This document shows positions 54,530 through 63,008 of a stretch of DNA of 64,000 bases, piece by piece (position 1 is the stretch's first letter; the number at the start of each line of letters is the position of its first letter). Under the pieces are notes generated by a model. It was not told the DNA's origin. It was given only the letters and a program-made list of their open reading frames with translations, and searched no databases. The DNA is from Rhizobium sp. CF080 (GTDB taxonomy: Bacteria; Pseudomonadota; Alphaproteobacteria; Rhizobiales; Rhizobiaceae). The stretch lies in NCBI RefSeq assembly GCF_000282095.2, contig NZ_AKKC02000004.1, positions 124,001 to 188,000 of the forward strand, in the 5' to 3' direction. The position numbers and the translations under genes are program-made.

Positions 54530-54616
54530 ATGACGGACAAGCCGAACCAGATCGACGATCGTTATGCGACGCAGGAGAAGTACACGACAGGCCGGGATGG
54601 CTCAAACCAGCGATGA
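54530..54616 (+). pseudogene. Truncated gene start of unknown family
   Basis: A 28-codon frame reading MTDKPNQIDDRYATQEKYTT then GRDGSNQR before a stop. It resembles the natural N-terminus of a cytosolic enzyme with the body removed; composition is coding-like but no family can be named. It lies between the RidA terminator and the FMN reductase, in a stretch with other gene remnants. Confidence 0.3.
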
Positions 54617-54715
54617 CATTGCCACTCTCGCACAGAGCGAACGACGTGGCACTGCTGACCGGAAGTGCGAACTTTTGATTGTCGCACTTCCACCATCCAG
54701 ACCAATAGTCAGGGA

Positions 54716-55309
54716 TCAGACCTCGGCTGCTTTAGCGACCATTGTGGCCTTTGCCCACCAGACCAGTTCATCGAGCGCCGTATTGGCCGAAGGCAGCAGA
54801 TTTGCCTCGATCTCCTCGATCGGCTTGTTGCCGCCCCTGGGGAAAACGGCCATGAAATCTCCGCCACCGATGTGAACGGCGGCGTGGGTCGATACCATCT
54901 GCAACTCGACCCCTATCCCGCGCAGGTGTTCGACGGCGCGCGACGCGCCCGTGCCGCCGTAACCGATGGCGGTAAAGGGCTTCCGGTTCCATTCCTTGTA
55001 AGCCTGATCGAGAGCGTTCTTGAGCACGCCGCTGATCGAATGATTATATTCCGCTACCACGAAAATGTAGCCGTCGAAGCGACCGACGGTCTCCTGCCAA
55101 CGTACAGCTGCGGGATTTTGGCTCGGCATCCACAGGTTCGATGCCATCTCGTCGAAGAACGGCAGCGGATGGTCGCGCAGATCGATCAGTTCAACCTCGA
55201 TGTCGTCGCGCGCCTGCGCCTGCTTCAACATCCATTGTGCCGGCTTGTCGGCGAAGCGAGTGGGGCGGGTAGAGCCTATGATGACGGCGATTTTTGGCTT
55301 CGGAACCAT
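54716..55309 (-). CDS. NADPH-dependent FMN reductase
   Basis: 197 residues of the flavodoxin-like NADPH_dep_FMN_red family. IAVIIGSTRPTRFADKPAQW holds the phosphate-binding GSTRxxR motif; YIFVVAEYNHSISGVLKNAL and FTAIGYGGTGASRAVEHLRG complete the FMN site. It reduces flavins, quinones or azo compounds. Divergent from an HxlR-type regulator gene with a 52-bp gap, a typical redox-responsive pair. Confidence 0.9.
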   Translation of the reverse strand: MVPKPKIAVIIGSTRPTRFADKPAQWMLKQAQARDDIEVELIDLRDHPLPFFDEMASNLWMPSQNPAAVRWQETVGRFDGYIFVVAEYNHSISGVLKNALDQAYKEWNRKPFTAIGYGGTGASRAVEHLRGIGVELQMVSTHAAVHIGGGDFMAVFPRGGNKPIEEIEANLLPSANTALDELVWWAKATMVAKAAEV

Positions 55310-55361
55310 GGTATCCTCTTGTATGCTGGTTTCTGTTCGTAACCATCTATACGAGGATCGA

Positions 55362-55760
55362 ATGTCTCAACAAGAAAGCACTTTTCGGAAACCAGGTAAC
55401 CAGCGGGATACCACGGCTTGCGAACCCATCAGCCGAATGCTGGCTCGTATCAGTGACAAGTGGACACTTCTGGTGGTGCGAATTTTAGGTGGCGGCCCTC
55501 TTCGCTTCAACGCGCTGAAGCGCGAGATCGGTGAGATCAGTCAGAAAATGCTGGCATCTACCCTACGCGACCTGGAGGAGAATGGTTTTGTGACACGGAC
55601 AGTCACTCCCTTGACACCTCCACAGGTGGAGTATGCTCTGACTGACCTCGGCCGCGATTTTTGGGAGCCGGTCCAAGCGCTCGCAAAATGGACCCATGCA
55701 AATTCAGCCCGAATTGACGCGGCCCGCGCCGCTTATGCAACTCGGCGAGCAACGCGGTAA
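55362..55760 (+). CDS. HxlR-family winged-helix regulator
   Basis: 132 residues starting MSQQESTFRK, with MLARISDKWTLLVVRILGGG and FNALKREIGEISQKMLASTL, the HxlR DNA-binding signature, then FVTRTVTPLTPPQVEYALTD. Most members sense electrophiles or quinones, often through a Cys near the N-terminus (here in TTACEPISRM). The frame to 55200 is antisense to the reductase and not part of the gene. Likely represses the divergent reductase. Confidence 0.9.
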   Translation: MSQQESTFRKPGNQRDTTACEPISRMLARISDKWTLLVVRILGGGPLRFNALKREIGEISQKMLASTLRDLEENGFVTRTVTPLTPPQVEYALTDLGRDFWEPVQALAKWTHANSARIDAARAAYATRRATR

Positions 55761-55867
55761 CCCAGCGTATCAAATCCGGTTTGGGCGATGTTGTGGGTGC
55801 CCTTTTGCAACTATCCATTTGGTCTTGATGGGAAGCGACCCCTTTTGGAGGGATCGCGGGTCCTTCC

Positions 55868-55981
55868 GCATCTATCTTCGTCCCATTCTACCGAACGGGC
55901 CTGATGATCGTGCTCGCCATCTTATCCATCAGCTTGCTCGGCGACTATTTGCGTGATCGTTTCGATGCTCGCCTGCGTTAG
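55868..55981 (+). pseudogene. C-terminal remnant of a DppC-type ABC permease
   Basis: The frame FYRTGLMIVLAILSISLLGD, continued by YLRDRFDARLR and a stop at 55979, matches the conserved end of peptide ABC permeases (GLAIVLxVLxxNLLGDxLRDxLDPRLR). No upstream part of the gene is visible, and the HxlR gene precedes it. It suggests a former peptide transporter here whose loss may explain the orphan DppA-like protein at 51260-52864. Confidence 0.55.
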
Positions 55982-56231
55982 GAAACCTCAGAAAATGAAT
56001 GGTTTCGAGCTCCGTTCTTTCACCGCCTCACACGGGTGTTTTGAGGGGAGGCCGTCGAAACGCGGCTAACGGTAAGCCTTCGCCGGAGCGGCGCCTGTGG
56101 ATCAGTATATTACTGGCCTTTCGAGGTTCGCCATCGAGATCGGCAAATCGCCAGGCGGAGGGTCGCCCTCCTTCAGCTACCTATCTTGGCCGCCCGAAGC
56201 CTGGCATAGGGCTGCCTTTAGCCGCTGAACG
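55982..56231. other. Unassigned intergenic stretch
   Basis: No gene, hairpin or element I can identify. The short open frames here lack ribosome-binding sites and recognisable domains. Confidence 0.3.
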
Positions 56232-56825
56232 CTACTGAGCGTCAAATCGCAACAGCATCGACCTCAGCAGATCGTTTTCCGCTCGGAGTTTTTCCTCCAT
56301 CAGGCGTTTGAGGTGGCGGTTTTCAGCCTCAAGAGCGAACAGTTCCTCTTCGGAGCCGGTTCGTTCGCGAGTGTCCAGATGATCGTCAGGCGTCGCGGGA
56401 CGCGTCGGCATCTCGCCTTTATGAATTCGAGTGCTCGCCCGCCGCCTCGCTTGAGATTTCGAACTCGGTCCTAGCGCTGAGACAAGGGGCTCCTGCTCAG
56501 GCGCCGCATCGGCGCGAGGGGCCTCCGGCACCGCAACAGTCGCCGCTTCGGTGTCGCTGTCTTTCGGAGAGGGTGTTGCAATGGGATTGTCCGGATGCCT
56601 GGCGACAGGCTGAACATCCAGCGTCGGCGCCTCAGGCTCACCGACGACGGGTTGCTCCAAGAAATCGAAAAGACGGGCGTCGGCTTTCGGCAAATCGGAC
56701 TCCGACTCAAGGTCGCGCGCCACGGCCTTGAGATCCACATTGCCCCAGATCGATGCTGATTGCACTTTCGTCTGCCGCCTATTCGTCTTGTATTCGACGA
56801 CGAAATTGCGTCGCGGTATTCTCAT
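56232..56825 (-). CDS. Conserved hypothetical protein with C-terminal zipper shared with SyrB
   Basis: 197 residues of unknown family. It has a basic N-terminus (MRIPRRNFVVEYKTNRRQTK), a short conserved-looking SIWGNVDLKAVARDLE, a long Pro/Ala/Glu-rich linker (residues about 55-150) and a C-terminal coiled coil (LFALEAENRHLKRLMEEKLR, then AENDLLRSMLLRF). The last 25 residues match the C-terminus of the SyrB protein encoded 95 bp upstream in position and sequence. The basic N-terminus could bind DNA. Possible partner or antagonist of SyrB, by inference. Confidence 0.6.
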   Translation of the reverse strand: MRIPRRNFVVEYKTNRRQTKVQSASIWGNVDLKAVARDLESESDLPKADARLFDFLEQPVVGEPEAPTLDVQPVARHPDNPIATPSPKDSDTEAATVAVPEAPRADAAPEQEPLVSALGPSSKSQARRRASTRIHKGEMPTRPATPDDHLDTRERTGSEEELFALEAENRHLKRLMEEKLRAENDLLRSMLLRFDAQ

Positions 56826-56920
56826 GATGTCATAAGCTCTTCAAATTGGATGGTACCAGACCTGTGAATGATAGCGGCAGAGCGAAACGCCTCAGCCGCC
56901 GGTCGCATTGCCAGAAGCCG

Positions 56921-57376
56921 CTAGTTCAGCCCAAGCCTTTTACGCAACTCGGCGTTCTCGGCGCGAAGCTTGTCGGAGAGCTGTTTTCTCAGCCGCCGGT
57001 TCTCATCCTCTAGCTGGATGAATTCGGCAAATTCATCGTCTATCGAAGTGGGCACAGGCGCAGTTTCTGCGTTCGGCTGGGCGGCCGCCTTCTTCCATTG
57101 ATAATAGGTCTGGTCGGAGATGCCAACGCTCTTGACGGCATCTTTCAACGTTGCGCCAGCAGCGAGCTGAGTTTCAATCTGGCCGATCTTTTTCAGCTTG
57201 TCCTGGCCACTGTGTCCGCGGCTGCTCGCCTTGACTGATCTGGGCAAACTCGTACGGACCTTCGCCCCTGTCGTCGCCTTCGTCCGCAAACCCGTTTTCT
57301 GAGCAGCAGGTGGGTTGGGTGTAGCCTCAACCATTGCAGTCACGCCCGGTGGTGCCTGAATCTCTTCGTCAGCCAT
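56921..57376 (-). CDS. syrB: SyrB-like transcriptional regulator
   Basis: 151 residues. The N-terminal 55 are Ala/Pro/Lys-rich. Residues about 58-95 (LKKIGQIETQLAAGATLKDA, VKSVGISDQTYYQWKK) form a helix-turn-helix like IS3/IS911 OrfA transposase subunits. Residues 115-150 form a leucine-zipper-type coil (QLEDENRRLRKQLSDKLRAE and NAELRKRLGLN). Sinorhizobium SyrB affects expression of syrM and nodulation genes. The protein looks like a domesticated transposase DNA-binding domain. Its start overlaps the end of a short unassigned frame. Confidence 0.78.
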   Translation of the reverse strand: MADEEIQAPPGVTAMVEATPNPPAAQKTGLRTKATTGAKVRTSLPRSVKASSRGHSGQDKLKKIGQIETQLAAGATLKDAVKSVGISDQTYYQWKKAAAQPNAETAPVPTSIDDEFAEFIQLEDENRRLRKQLSDKLRAENAELRKRLGLN

Positions 57377-57490
57377 TGATCGCCCTCGTCTGGATTATCG
57401 CTTTGTCTGCTAGCTTGAGCAAATAGTCAATGTTGATGCCCGCGGCATCAAGGCTTGAACGCGTTCCGCGAATCTTGTGGCTCGGCCAAA

Positions 57491-57598
57491 TTACGAATCC
57501 GGCGCAATCAACTGAACCGCCGGGAAATAGGACCGATAACGGCCGACGTTCCGCGTCAGCAAGGGGCGTTTCTGGATCGCGGCTGCGAACCAATGAAA
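57491..57598 (-). pseudogene. C-terminal fragment of a PIN-domain (VapC) toxin
   Basis: The minus-strand frame FHWFAAAIQKRPLLTRNVGR, followed by YRSYFPAVQLIAPDS and a stop at 57491, matches the end of VapC-type PIN toxins (IAAxAxxxxRPLLTRNVRxYxxYFPxxxLIAP). The catalytic N-terminal half is not present upstream, and no antitoxin is seen. The flanking 57377-57490 and 57599-57780 contain no gene I can support. Confidence 0.5.
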
Positions 57599-57780
57599 AA
57601 GTCCGATAACACACCGCGTGCGAACCGCCGGCCTACAATTTGTTTAAGCACCCTTCCGGCGACAAACAGCCCGGCACGTGGCAACGCTGCCATCAGCAGC
57701 CCGATGGAAATCCACCCTGCTGCTGAAAGCGAGTCGGTTGGCGATAACGATTATTCCGAAAATTGGGCTCATTCATCATC

Positions 57781-59292
57781 TCACGCGTGTTCGGGAATGT
57801 CGCCGATTTCGGACATCTTGGCGTCAAGCTTGGCGCGCATTTCGCGGAAAATTGCAGCATAGGCCGCGTCATCCGCCACATTCCTCAGCTCATGCGGATC
57901 CTCCACGCAGTCGAATAACTCCCACTCCGGCGGGACACTGTTGGGTCGTGCTCCTGGCTGCCCAAGATCGTCATTGTACCAGTAGATGAGCTTATACCGG
58001 GGGTCGCGCACGCCGTAATGCGCCCAGGCGCCGTGGATCGCATCATTGTGCATCCAATAGCGATGATACACCAATTGCTGCCAGTCGGCCGGAGTCCGTT
58101 TCTCCAACAGGGGTCGCATCGATCGCCCCTGCATGAAGGAAGGCGTCTGCACCCCTGCATAATCCAGGAAGGTCGGCGCAAAATCGACATTGCACGCTAG
58201 GTCGCCGCAGGTAGTGCCCGCCGGGATCGCCGCCGGGTAACGCGCCAGGAACGGCATCTGCAGACTTTCCTCATACATGAAACGTTTGTCGAACCAGCCA
58301 TGCTCGCCAAGGAAGAAGCCCTGGTCGGACGTGTAGATTACCAACGTGTTTTCAGTCAAGCCTTTTTTGTCGAGATGGTCGAGCAGGCGACCCACATTGT
58401 CGTCGATCGATTGGACCGTCCTGAGATAACGCTTCATATAGCGCTGGTATTTGAATTCTGCGAAAGCCTGCGGGTCGGTGAAGGTGTAATTCCGGCCGGT
58501 CGATGCACATACCACCGTGATGCTGTCGCCATCCTTGAGGTCCGGCACGCGGCGATACGGGATCTGATCGAGCATCAACTCTCCCGCGACGGCGGCCGGC
58601 CCTTCCGGTTGCACGAGGCCGAGATCTTCCCAATTGAGGTCCGAACGAACTCGCATGCGTGCAGCGGCCGCCGCCGCCGCCCTGCCGGAATAATCATCGT
58701 TGAAGGTCGATGGTAGCGGAAGATCTTCCTCGGCCCAGAGATGATTGTGTTTGGGATCCGGGACGAAATTGCGATGAGGCGCCTTGTGGTGGCACATGAG
58801 AAAGAAGGGCCGACCATCGCCCTGTCCGATGAAATCTATCGATTTGTCGGTGATGATGTCGGTGACATAGCCTGGAATTCGGCGCCGACCATTACGGTCG
58901 ATGAAGGCCGGGTCCCAATAGTCACCCTGCCCCGGAACGACGGCCCAGTCATCGAAACCCTTCGGCTCGTGGAGAGGCCCTTCGCCGAGGTGCCACTTGC
59001 CGAAGATGCCGGTGCGGTAGCCCGCCGCTTTTAAAAGCTTGGCCACATTGGGTATACGGTTGTTCATGTGCGTCACAAGCGTGGTGACACCGTTGACGTG
59101 ATTGTGCGTGCCGGTGAGGATCGCGGCCCTCGATGGCGTACAGATCGAGTTCGTCACGTAGGTCGCATCATGTCTCACGCCTTCCTTCGCCAGGCGGTCG
59201 AGATTGGGCGTGTGGTTGAGACCTGCGCCATAGGCCGAGATTGCCCGCGCCGCGTGGTCATCCGACATGATGAAAATGATGTTGGGTCGCAA
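57781..59292 (-). CDS. Sulfatase (formylglycine-type)
   Basis: 503 residues of the type I sulfatase family. Metal ligands Asp11-Asp12 are in IIFIMSDDHAARAIS; the formylglycine site is Cys51 in SICTPSRAAILTG (C-x-P-x-R); the downstream FGKWHLGEGP, YTSDQGFFLGEHGWFDKRFM and CVEDPHELRNVA are family motifs. No signal peptide is visible, so it is probably cytoplasmic or exported unusually. It hydrolyses a sulfate ester or sulfamate, perhaps on a sugar; needs a formylglycine-generating activity encoded elsewhere. Adjacent to a LysR gene and divergent peptide ABC operon. Confidence 0.9.
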   Translation of the reverse strand: MRPNIIFIMSDDHAARAISAYGAGLNHTPNLDRLAKEGVRHDATYVTNSICTPSRAAILTGTHNHVNGVTTLVTHMNNRIPNVAKLLKAAGYRTGIFGKWHLGEGPLHEPKGFDDWAVVPGQGDYWDPAFIDRNGRRRIPGYVTDIITDKSIDFIGQGDGRPFFLMCHHKAPHRNFVPDPKHNHLWAEEDLPLPSTFNDDYSGRAAAAAAARMRVRSDLNWEDLGLVQPEGPAAVAGELMLDQIPYRRVPDLKDGDSITVVCASTGRNYTFTDPQAFAEFKYQRYMKRYLRTVQSIDDNVGRLLDHLDKKGLTENTLVIYTSDQGFFLGEHGWFDKRFMYEESLQMPFLARYPAAIPAGTTCGDLACNVDFAPTFLDYAGVQTPSFMQGRSMRPLLEKRTPADWQQLVYHRYWMHNDAIHGAWAHYGVRDPRYKLIYWYNDDLGQPGARPNSVPPEWELFDCVEDPHELRNVADDAAYAAIFREMRAKLDAKMSEIGDIPEHA

Positions 59293-59430
59293 TTATTCCT
59301 CCCTCGCATGTGTGCGCCAGGAATACCCATGGGTCGTAACCCTCGAACCTCTGACCGCCTGGGGGAGGAATACAGCGTCAGGCCATGCCGAAATAATGCA
59401 ATTTTGGAAGCAAGCGATGCTGAAAACTGA

Positions 59431-60399
59431 TCACTGTCGATCGCTTTGCCCGGCCTCCGGTGAATTCTCGGGATGGAACCGCTCCTTGCAGAGCGCAACC
59501 AGTTCGCGCACAGGAGCCCAATCGCTGAGCTCATCGCGATAGATCACCCCCGTCCGCGTGTGCCGGTAGTTGAGGTTGACCGGCACCGGAACGACACGCG
59601 GACAGGAGGTGGCAAGGACGGCCGCATCGGGCAGCAGGCAGAGGCAATCGCTCCGCTGAAGAATCGACAATGTCGAATTCAGGCTCTCGCAGCTCAACCG
59701 GATATCGGGCTCCCGTCCCAGCCGCTCGAAAAGACCATGCTGGGTCGTTGCCTGATAGATTGGAAGCTCCGAATAGACGAGCCACGGGTAATCCAGCAGG
59801 CGCTCTGGTGGAACGGTTCCGGCCGCATCGAGTGTGGCGAAGATCGGATGATCCTCGCGCGCCATGACATTGTTGATCACCCTTGTCAGGGGGAGCGCGA
59901 CGAGACGAAAATCCTGCGGATCATCGATCGTCATTCCCGTGAACAGCATGTCGAGGCGCCCCTCCAGGAGATCGGTCAACGAGGCCGCGTAACGGCTGTT
60001 TCTCAGTTCGAACACGATCTTGGGGAACCGTCGCTGCATGTTGACGAGCAGCTCCGGCAGGATCGCCGGACGCCACATCGGCCCGGCCCCGATCCGCAGA
60101 TAAGCCTTGCCGATTGCCCTATCGGACATGAGTTCCTGCTCGGCGACTTCCCAGTGGCGCATCATCCGCAAAGACTCGGATAGCACCCTTTCACCGAAAA
60201 GCGTCGGCCGGACCCCGCGCGCGTGCCGCTCCAGAAGCTGCCGTCCGAAATGCGCCTCCAGCTGGGCGAGAGAGCGAGACAAGGCAGGCTGCGTCAGGTT
60301 CAGCCGCTCGGCGGCGCGACGGAGGCTGCCTTCCTCCACGATGGCCTGAAGACGGAAGAGGTGGGTGATTTGATCCAGCACGACAGTGATAAACTTCAT
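59431..60399 (-). CDS. LysR-family transcriptional regulator
   Basis: 322 residues with helix-turn-helix ITHLFRLQAIVEEGSLRRAA, LNLTQPALSRSLAQLEAHFG and effector domain AYLRIGAGPMWRPAILPELL, RYAASLTDLLEGRLDMLFTG. Stands between the sulfatase and the divergent ABC operon starting at 60549, with a 149-bp gap, and is the obvious candidate regulator for both. Confidence 0.88.
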   Translation of the reverse strand: MKFITVVLDQITHLFRLQAIVEEGSLRRAAERLNLTQPALSRSLAQLEAHFGRQLLERHARGVRPTLFGERVLSESLRMMRHWEVAEQELMSDRAIGKAYLRIGAGPMWRPAILPELLVNMQRRFPKIVFELRNSRYAASLTDLLEGRLDMLFTGMTIDDPQDFRLVALPLTRVINNVMAREDHPIFATLDAAGTVPPERLLDYPWLVYSELPIYQATTQHGLFERLGREPDIRLSCESLNSTLSILQRSDCLCLLPDAAVLATSCPRVVPVPVNLNYRHTRTGVIYRDELSDWAPVRELVALCKERFHPENSPEAGQSDRQ

Positions 60400-60548
60400 T
60401 TATCGGTTGCGCTGTTAATTGCATTTTTCGCGCATTGCCTCAACTGGTATGAGCTCGGAATGCCAAGAATGTATTGGTAGAATCATATTCGCTACATGCA
60501 GCCTATCTTGCCGGGGAGCGGGCAATTCAGGCGCTCGGGGAGGAGAGC

Positions 60549-62057
60549 ATGCGAAACAAACTGATTTTATCCGCCTTGACGGCGGCTTTTCTGGCCATGC
60601 CGCCAGTTGCCGAAGCAGAAGTCGAGAACAATCCCGAGACGCTCGCGATCGCCGGGATTCTGGATAACGATACCTTCGACCGCGCAGGGCTTTCCATCGG
60701 CCATCGCGCTCAGTACTGGATGCCGGTCTTCGACACGCTGTTCTATACAGCTCCGGACGGAAAGACGATGCCGAACCTCGCCACGGACTGGAAGTTCAAT
60801 GGGGACGGTACGGAGCTTACGCTCAAGCTGCGTGAGGGCATAAAATTTTCCGACGGAGCACCTTTCAATGCGGAGGCGGTGAAGGCGAATCTCGAATACC
60901 TGCGCGACGGCGTGGGACAAAACACGTGGATGGCCGGCGCCATCAAGAATGTCGAGATCGTAAGCCCGACCGAGTTGAAGCTGCACCTGAAGGAGCCCGA
61001 TCCGGGCATGCTCTTCAATCTGGCGACCGTCGGCGGGGCGATGGCGAGCCCCGCGACGCTCGGCAAGGCGGACTCCAAAATGCTTCCGATCGGCTCCGGC
61101 CCTTATATCTACGATACCGCGCGCTCGGTGACCGGGCGGCAATACGTCTACAAGCGCAATCCGGACTACTGGAACGCTGGCGCATTTCCGTTCGAAACAA
61201 TGACGATCACACCGATCAACGATCTCAGCGCGCGGATGAACGCGCTGAAATCCGGTCAAGTGGATGCCGCTGCAGGCGAAGCGCAGGTTGTGACCGAGGC
61301 TGAGGCCAGCAAGCTGACCGTGTCGAGATTGCCCGTGGACTGGCTGGGCCTGTTTCTCTCCGACCGAGACGGAAAGATGGTGAAGGCGCTTTCCGACGTC
61401 CGCGTCCGGCGCGCGCTCAATATGGCCTTCGATGAAAAGGCAATCTTGAAATTTGTCGCGCGGGGCTATGGCGAGGTTACGGATCAACCTTTCGTCCCGC
61501 CGAGCGAAGCCTTCGATCCATCGCTCGACGGCACTTATCAATATGACCCCAAGGCGGCCCGTGCACTGCTCGCCGAAGCAGGTTATCCGAACGGCTTCAG
61601 CGTCACGATGCCGGATATCGGCACCCTTGCTCCCTACACGCCGATCATAACGCAACAGCTGAAGGATATTGGTATCACTGTCAGCTGGGTGAAAATTCCG
61701 CCCAATGTCACGATCACGGAGTTGCTGTCAGGCAAATTTCCGATGTTCCTCTTCCGCCTGGGCAGCCAGTCGCCCTGGGCCGACTTCAACAAATTTGCCT
61801 TCGCGAACTCTCCCTGGAATACATCCAAGGCAAAGGACGAGAAGCTGGAAGCGCTCCTCAGGACCGCCCAATATACGCCTCCCGGCAAGGATCAGAATGC
61901 CGCAATGCAGGCGGCCAATCGATACATGGTCGAGAATGCCTTCTTTGCGCCGTGGTTCCGGATCGACAGCATCTACATTTCCAGCGCGGAGGTGAAGGTC
62001 CAGATGCAGGCGCAGAACATCGTGCCTTGGCCGCGCAATTATGCGCCCGCAAAGTGA
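60549..62057 (+). CDS. Family 5 ABC binding protein
   Basis: 502 residues with signal peptide MRNKLILSALTAAFLAMPPV ending near AEAE, then SBP_bac_5 features: DWKFNGDGTELTLKLREGIK, FSDGAPFNAEAVKANLEYLR and YQYDPKAARALLAEAGYPNG. The start at 60549 follows GGGGAGGAGAGC; 60474 is not supported. First gene of a peptide-type importer operon; the nearby sulfatase suggests the imported compound might be a sulfated metabolite, which is inference. Confidence 0.88.
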   Translation: MRNKLILSALTAAFLAMPPVAEAEVENNPETLAIAGILDNDTFDRAGLSIGHRAQYWMPVFDTLFYTAPDGKTMPNLATDWKFNGDGTELTLKLREGIKFSDGAPFNAEAVKANLEYLRDGVGQNTWMAGAIKNVEIVSPTELKLHLKEPDPGMLFNLATVGGAMASPATLGKADSKMLPIGSGPYIYDTARSVTGRQYVYKRNPDYWNAGAFPFETMTITPINDLSARMNALKSGQVDAAAGEAQVVTEAEASKLTVSRLPVDWLGLFLSDRDGKMVKALSDVRVRRALNMAFDEKAILKFVARGYGEVTDQPFVPPSEAFDPSLDGTYQYDPKAARALLAEAGYPNGFSVTMPDIGTLAPYTPIITQQLKDIGITVSWVKIPPNVTITELLSGKFPMFLFRLGSQSPWADFNKFAFANSPWNTSKAKDEKLEALLRTAQYTPPGKDQNAAMQAANRYMVENAFFAPWFRIDSIYISSAEVKVQMQAQNIVPWPRNYAPAK

Positions 62058-62069
62058 GTTCGGACGCCG

Positions 62070-63008
62070 ATGATACGGTATCTTCTGAAACGGGTCGCTT
62101 CCGGCCTCGCGCTGCTTTGCGTGGTCTCAGCCCTAACCTTCATGATGGTCTTTGGAGCCACGGAGAACGTCGCCCGCAATATCCTAGGTGAGAATGCGAC
62201 CGCCGACCAGGTGAAGGCACTGAACAGCCGGTTGGGGCTCGACCGGCCCCTGCCCGTACAGTTCGGCGACTGGGTGAGCCATGCCGTCCGCGGCGATCTC
62301 GGTCCATCATGGACGATGAGCGAGAGCGTGACGTCGGCACTGGCGAGCCGGCTGCCTGTCACCTTGTCAATGGTGACGATAGCCGTGGCGATGATGGCGC
62401 TCGTCTCGGCAATGCTCGGCATCACCGCAGCCGTGCGCGGCGGCTGGGCCGACCGGGCGATCCAGATTGTCAGCATCGCGGGTTTCGCCATGCCGAATTT
62501 CTGGCTTGGCCTGCTGCTCGTCCTCACCTTTTCGGTCAAGCTCGGCTGGCTGCCGGCAACCGGTTATGTATCGTTCAGCGCCTCACCTTCCTCATGGGCG
62601 GCTTCCCTCGTCCTTCCGGTAACGGCGCTGGTGCTTTCGGGAATAGCCTCGGCTTCCCAGCAGGTCCGGGGTGCCGTTATCGATGCACTCCGGCAAGATT
62701 ATGTGCGTACGCTCCGCGCCCGCGGCGTCAGCCCCCGTTCGGTCCTCTACCGCCATGCCCTTCGCAATGCGATGCCGGCGGCGCTGACCGTCCTTTCGGT
62801 ACAGTTCATTGCCCTTCTCGGCGGTGCAGCCGTCATTGAGCGAGTGTTTGCCATTCCCGGCATGGGATCCCTGACCGTTTCTGCCGCGCTGATCGGCGAC
62901 GTCCCGGTGCTCATGGGAGTGGTCGTCACCCTCATCATCGTGGTCGTTCTGGTGAACATACTGGTCGACATCCTCAACGCATGGGCCAATCCGAAGGTGA
63001 GGATGTGA
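62070..63008 (+). CDS. Peptide-type ABC transporter permease (DppB)
   Basis: 312 residues with the N-terminal helix MIRYLLKRVASGLALLCVVS, and EAA loop DYVRTLRARGVSPRSVLYRH. The end GSLTVSAALIGDVPVLMGVV and ILNAWANPKVRM is typical of DppB. Its stop overlaps the next gene start (TGATG). Only 12 bp after the binding-protein gene. Confidence 0.9.
   Translation: MIRYLLKRVASGLALLCVVSALTFMMVFGATENVARNILGENATADQVKALNSRLGLDRPLPVQFGDWVSHAVRGDLGPSWTMSESVTSALASRLPVTLSMVTIAVAMMALVSAMLGITAAVRGGWADRAIQIVSIAGFAMPNFWLGLLLVLTFSVKLGWLPATGYVSFSASPSSWAASLVLPVTALVLSGIASASQQVRGAVIDALRQDYVRTLRARGVSPRSVLYRHALRNAMPAALTVLSVQFIALLGGAAVIERVFAIPGMGSLTVSAALIGDVPVLMGVVVTLIIVVVLVNILVDILNAWANPKVRM

Noticed and set aside
58655..58690. 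A GCCGCC-rich run within the sulfatase gene
   Set aside because: It encodes an alanine run in frame; ordinary low-complexity codon repetition rather than a repeat element.
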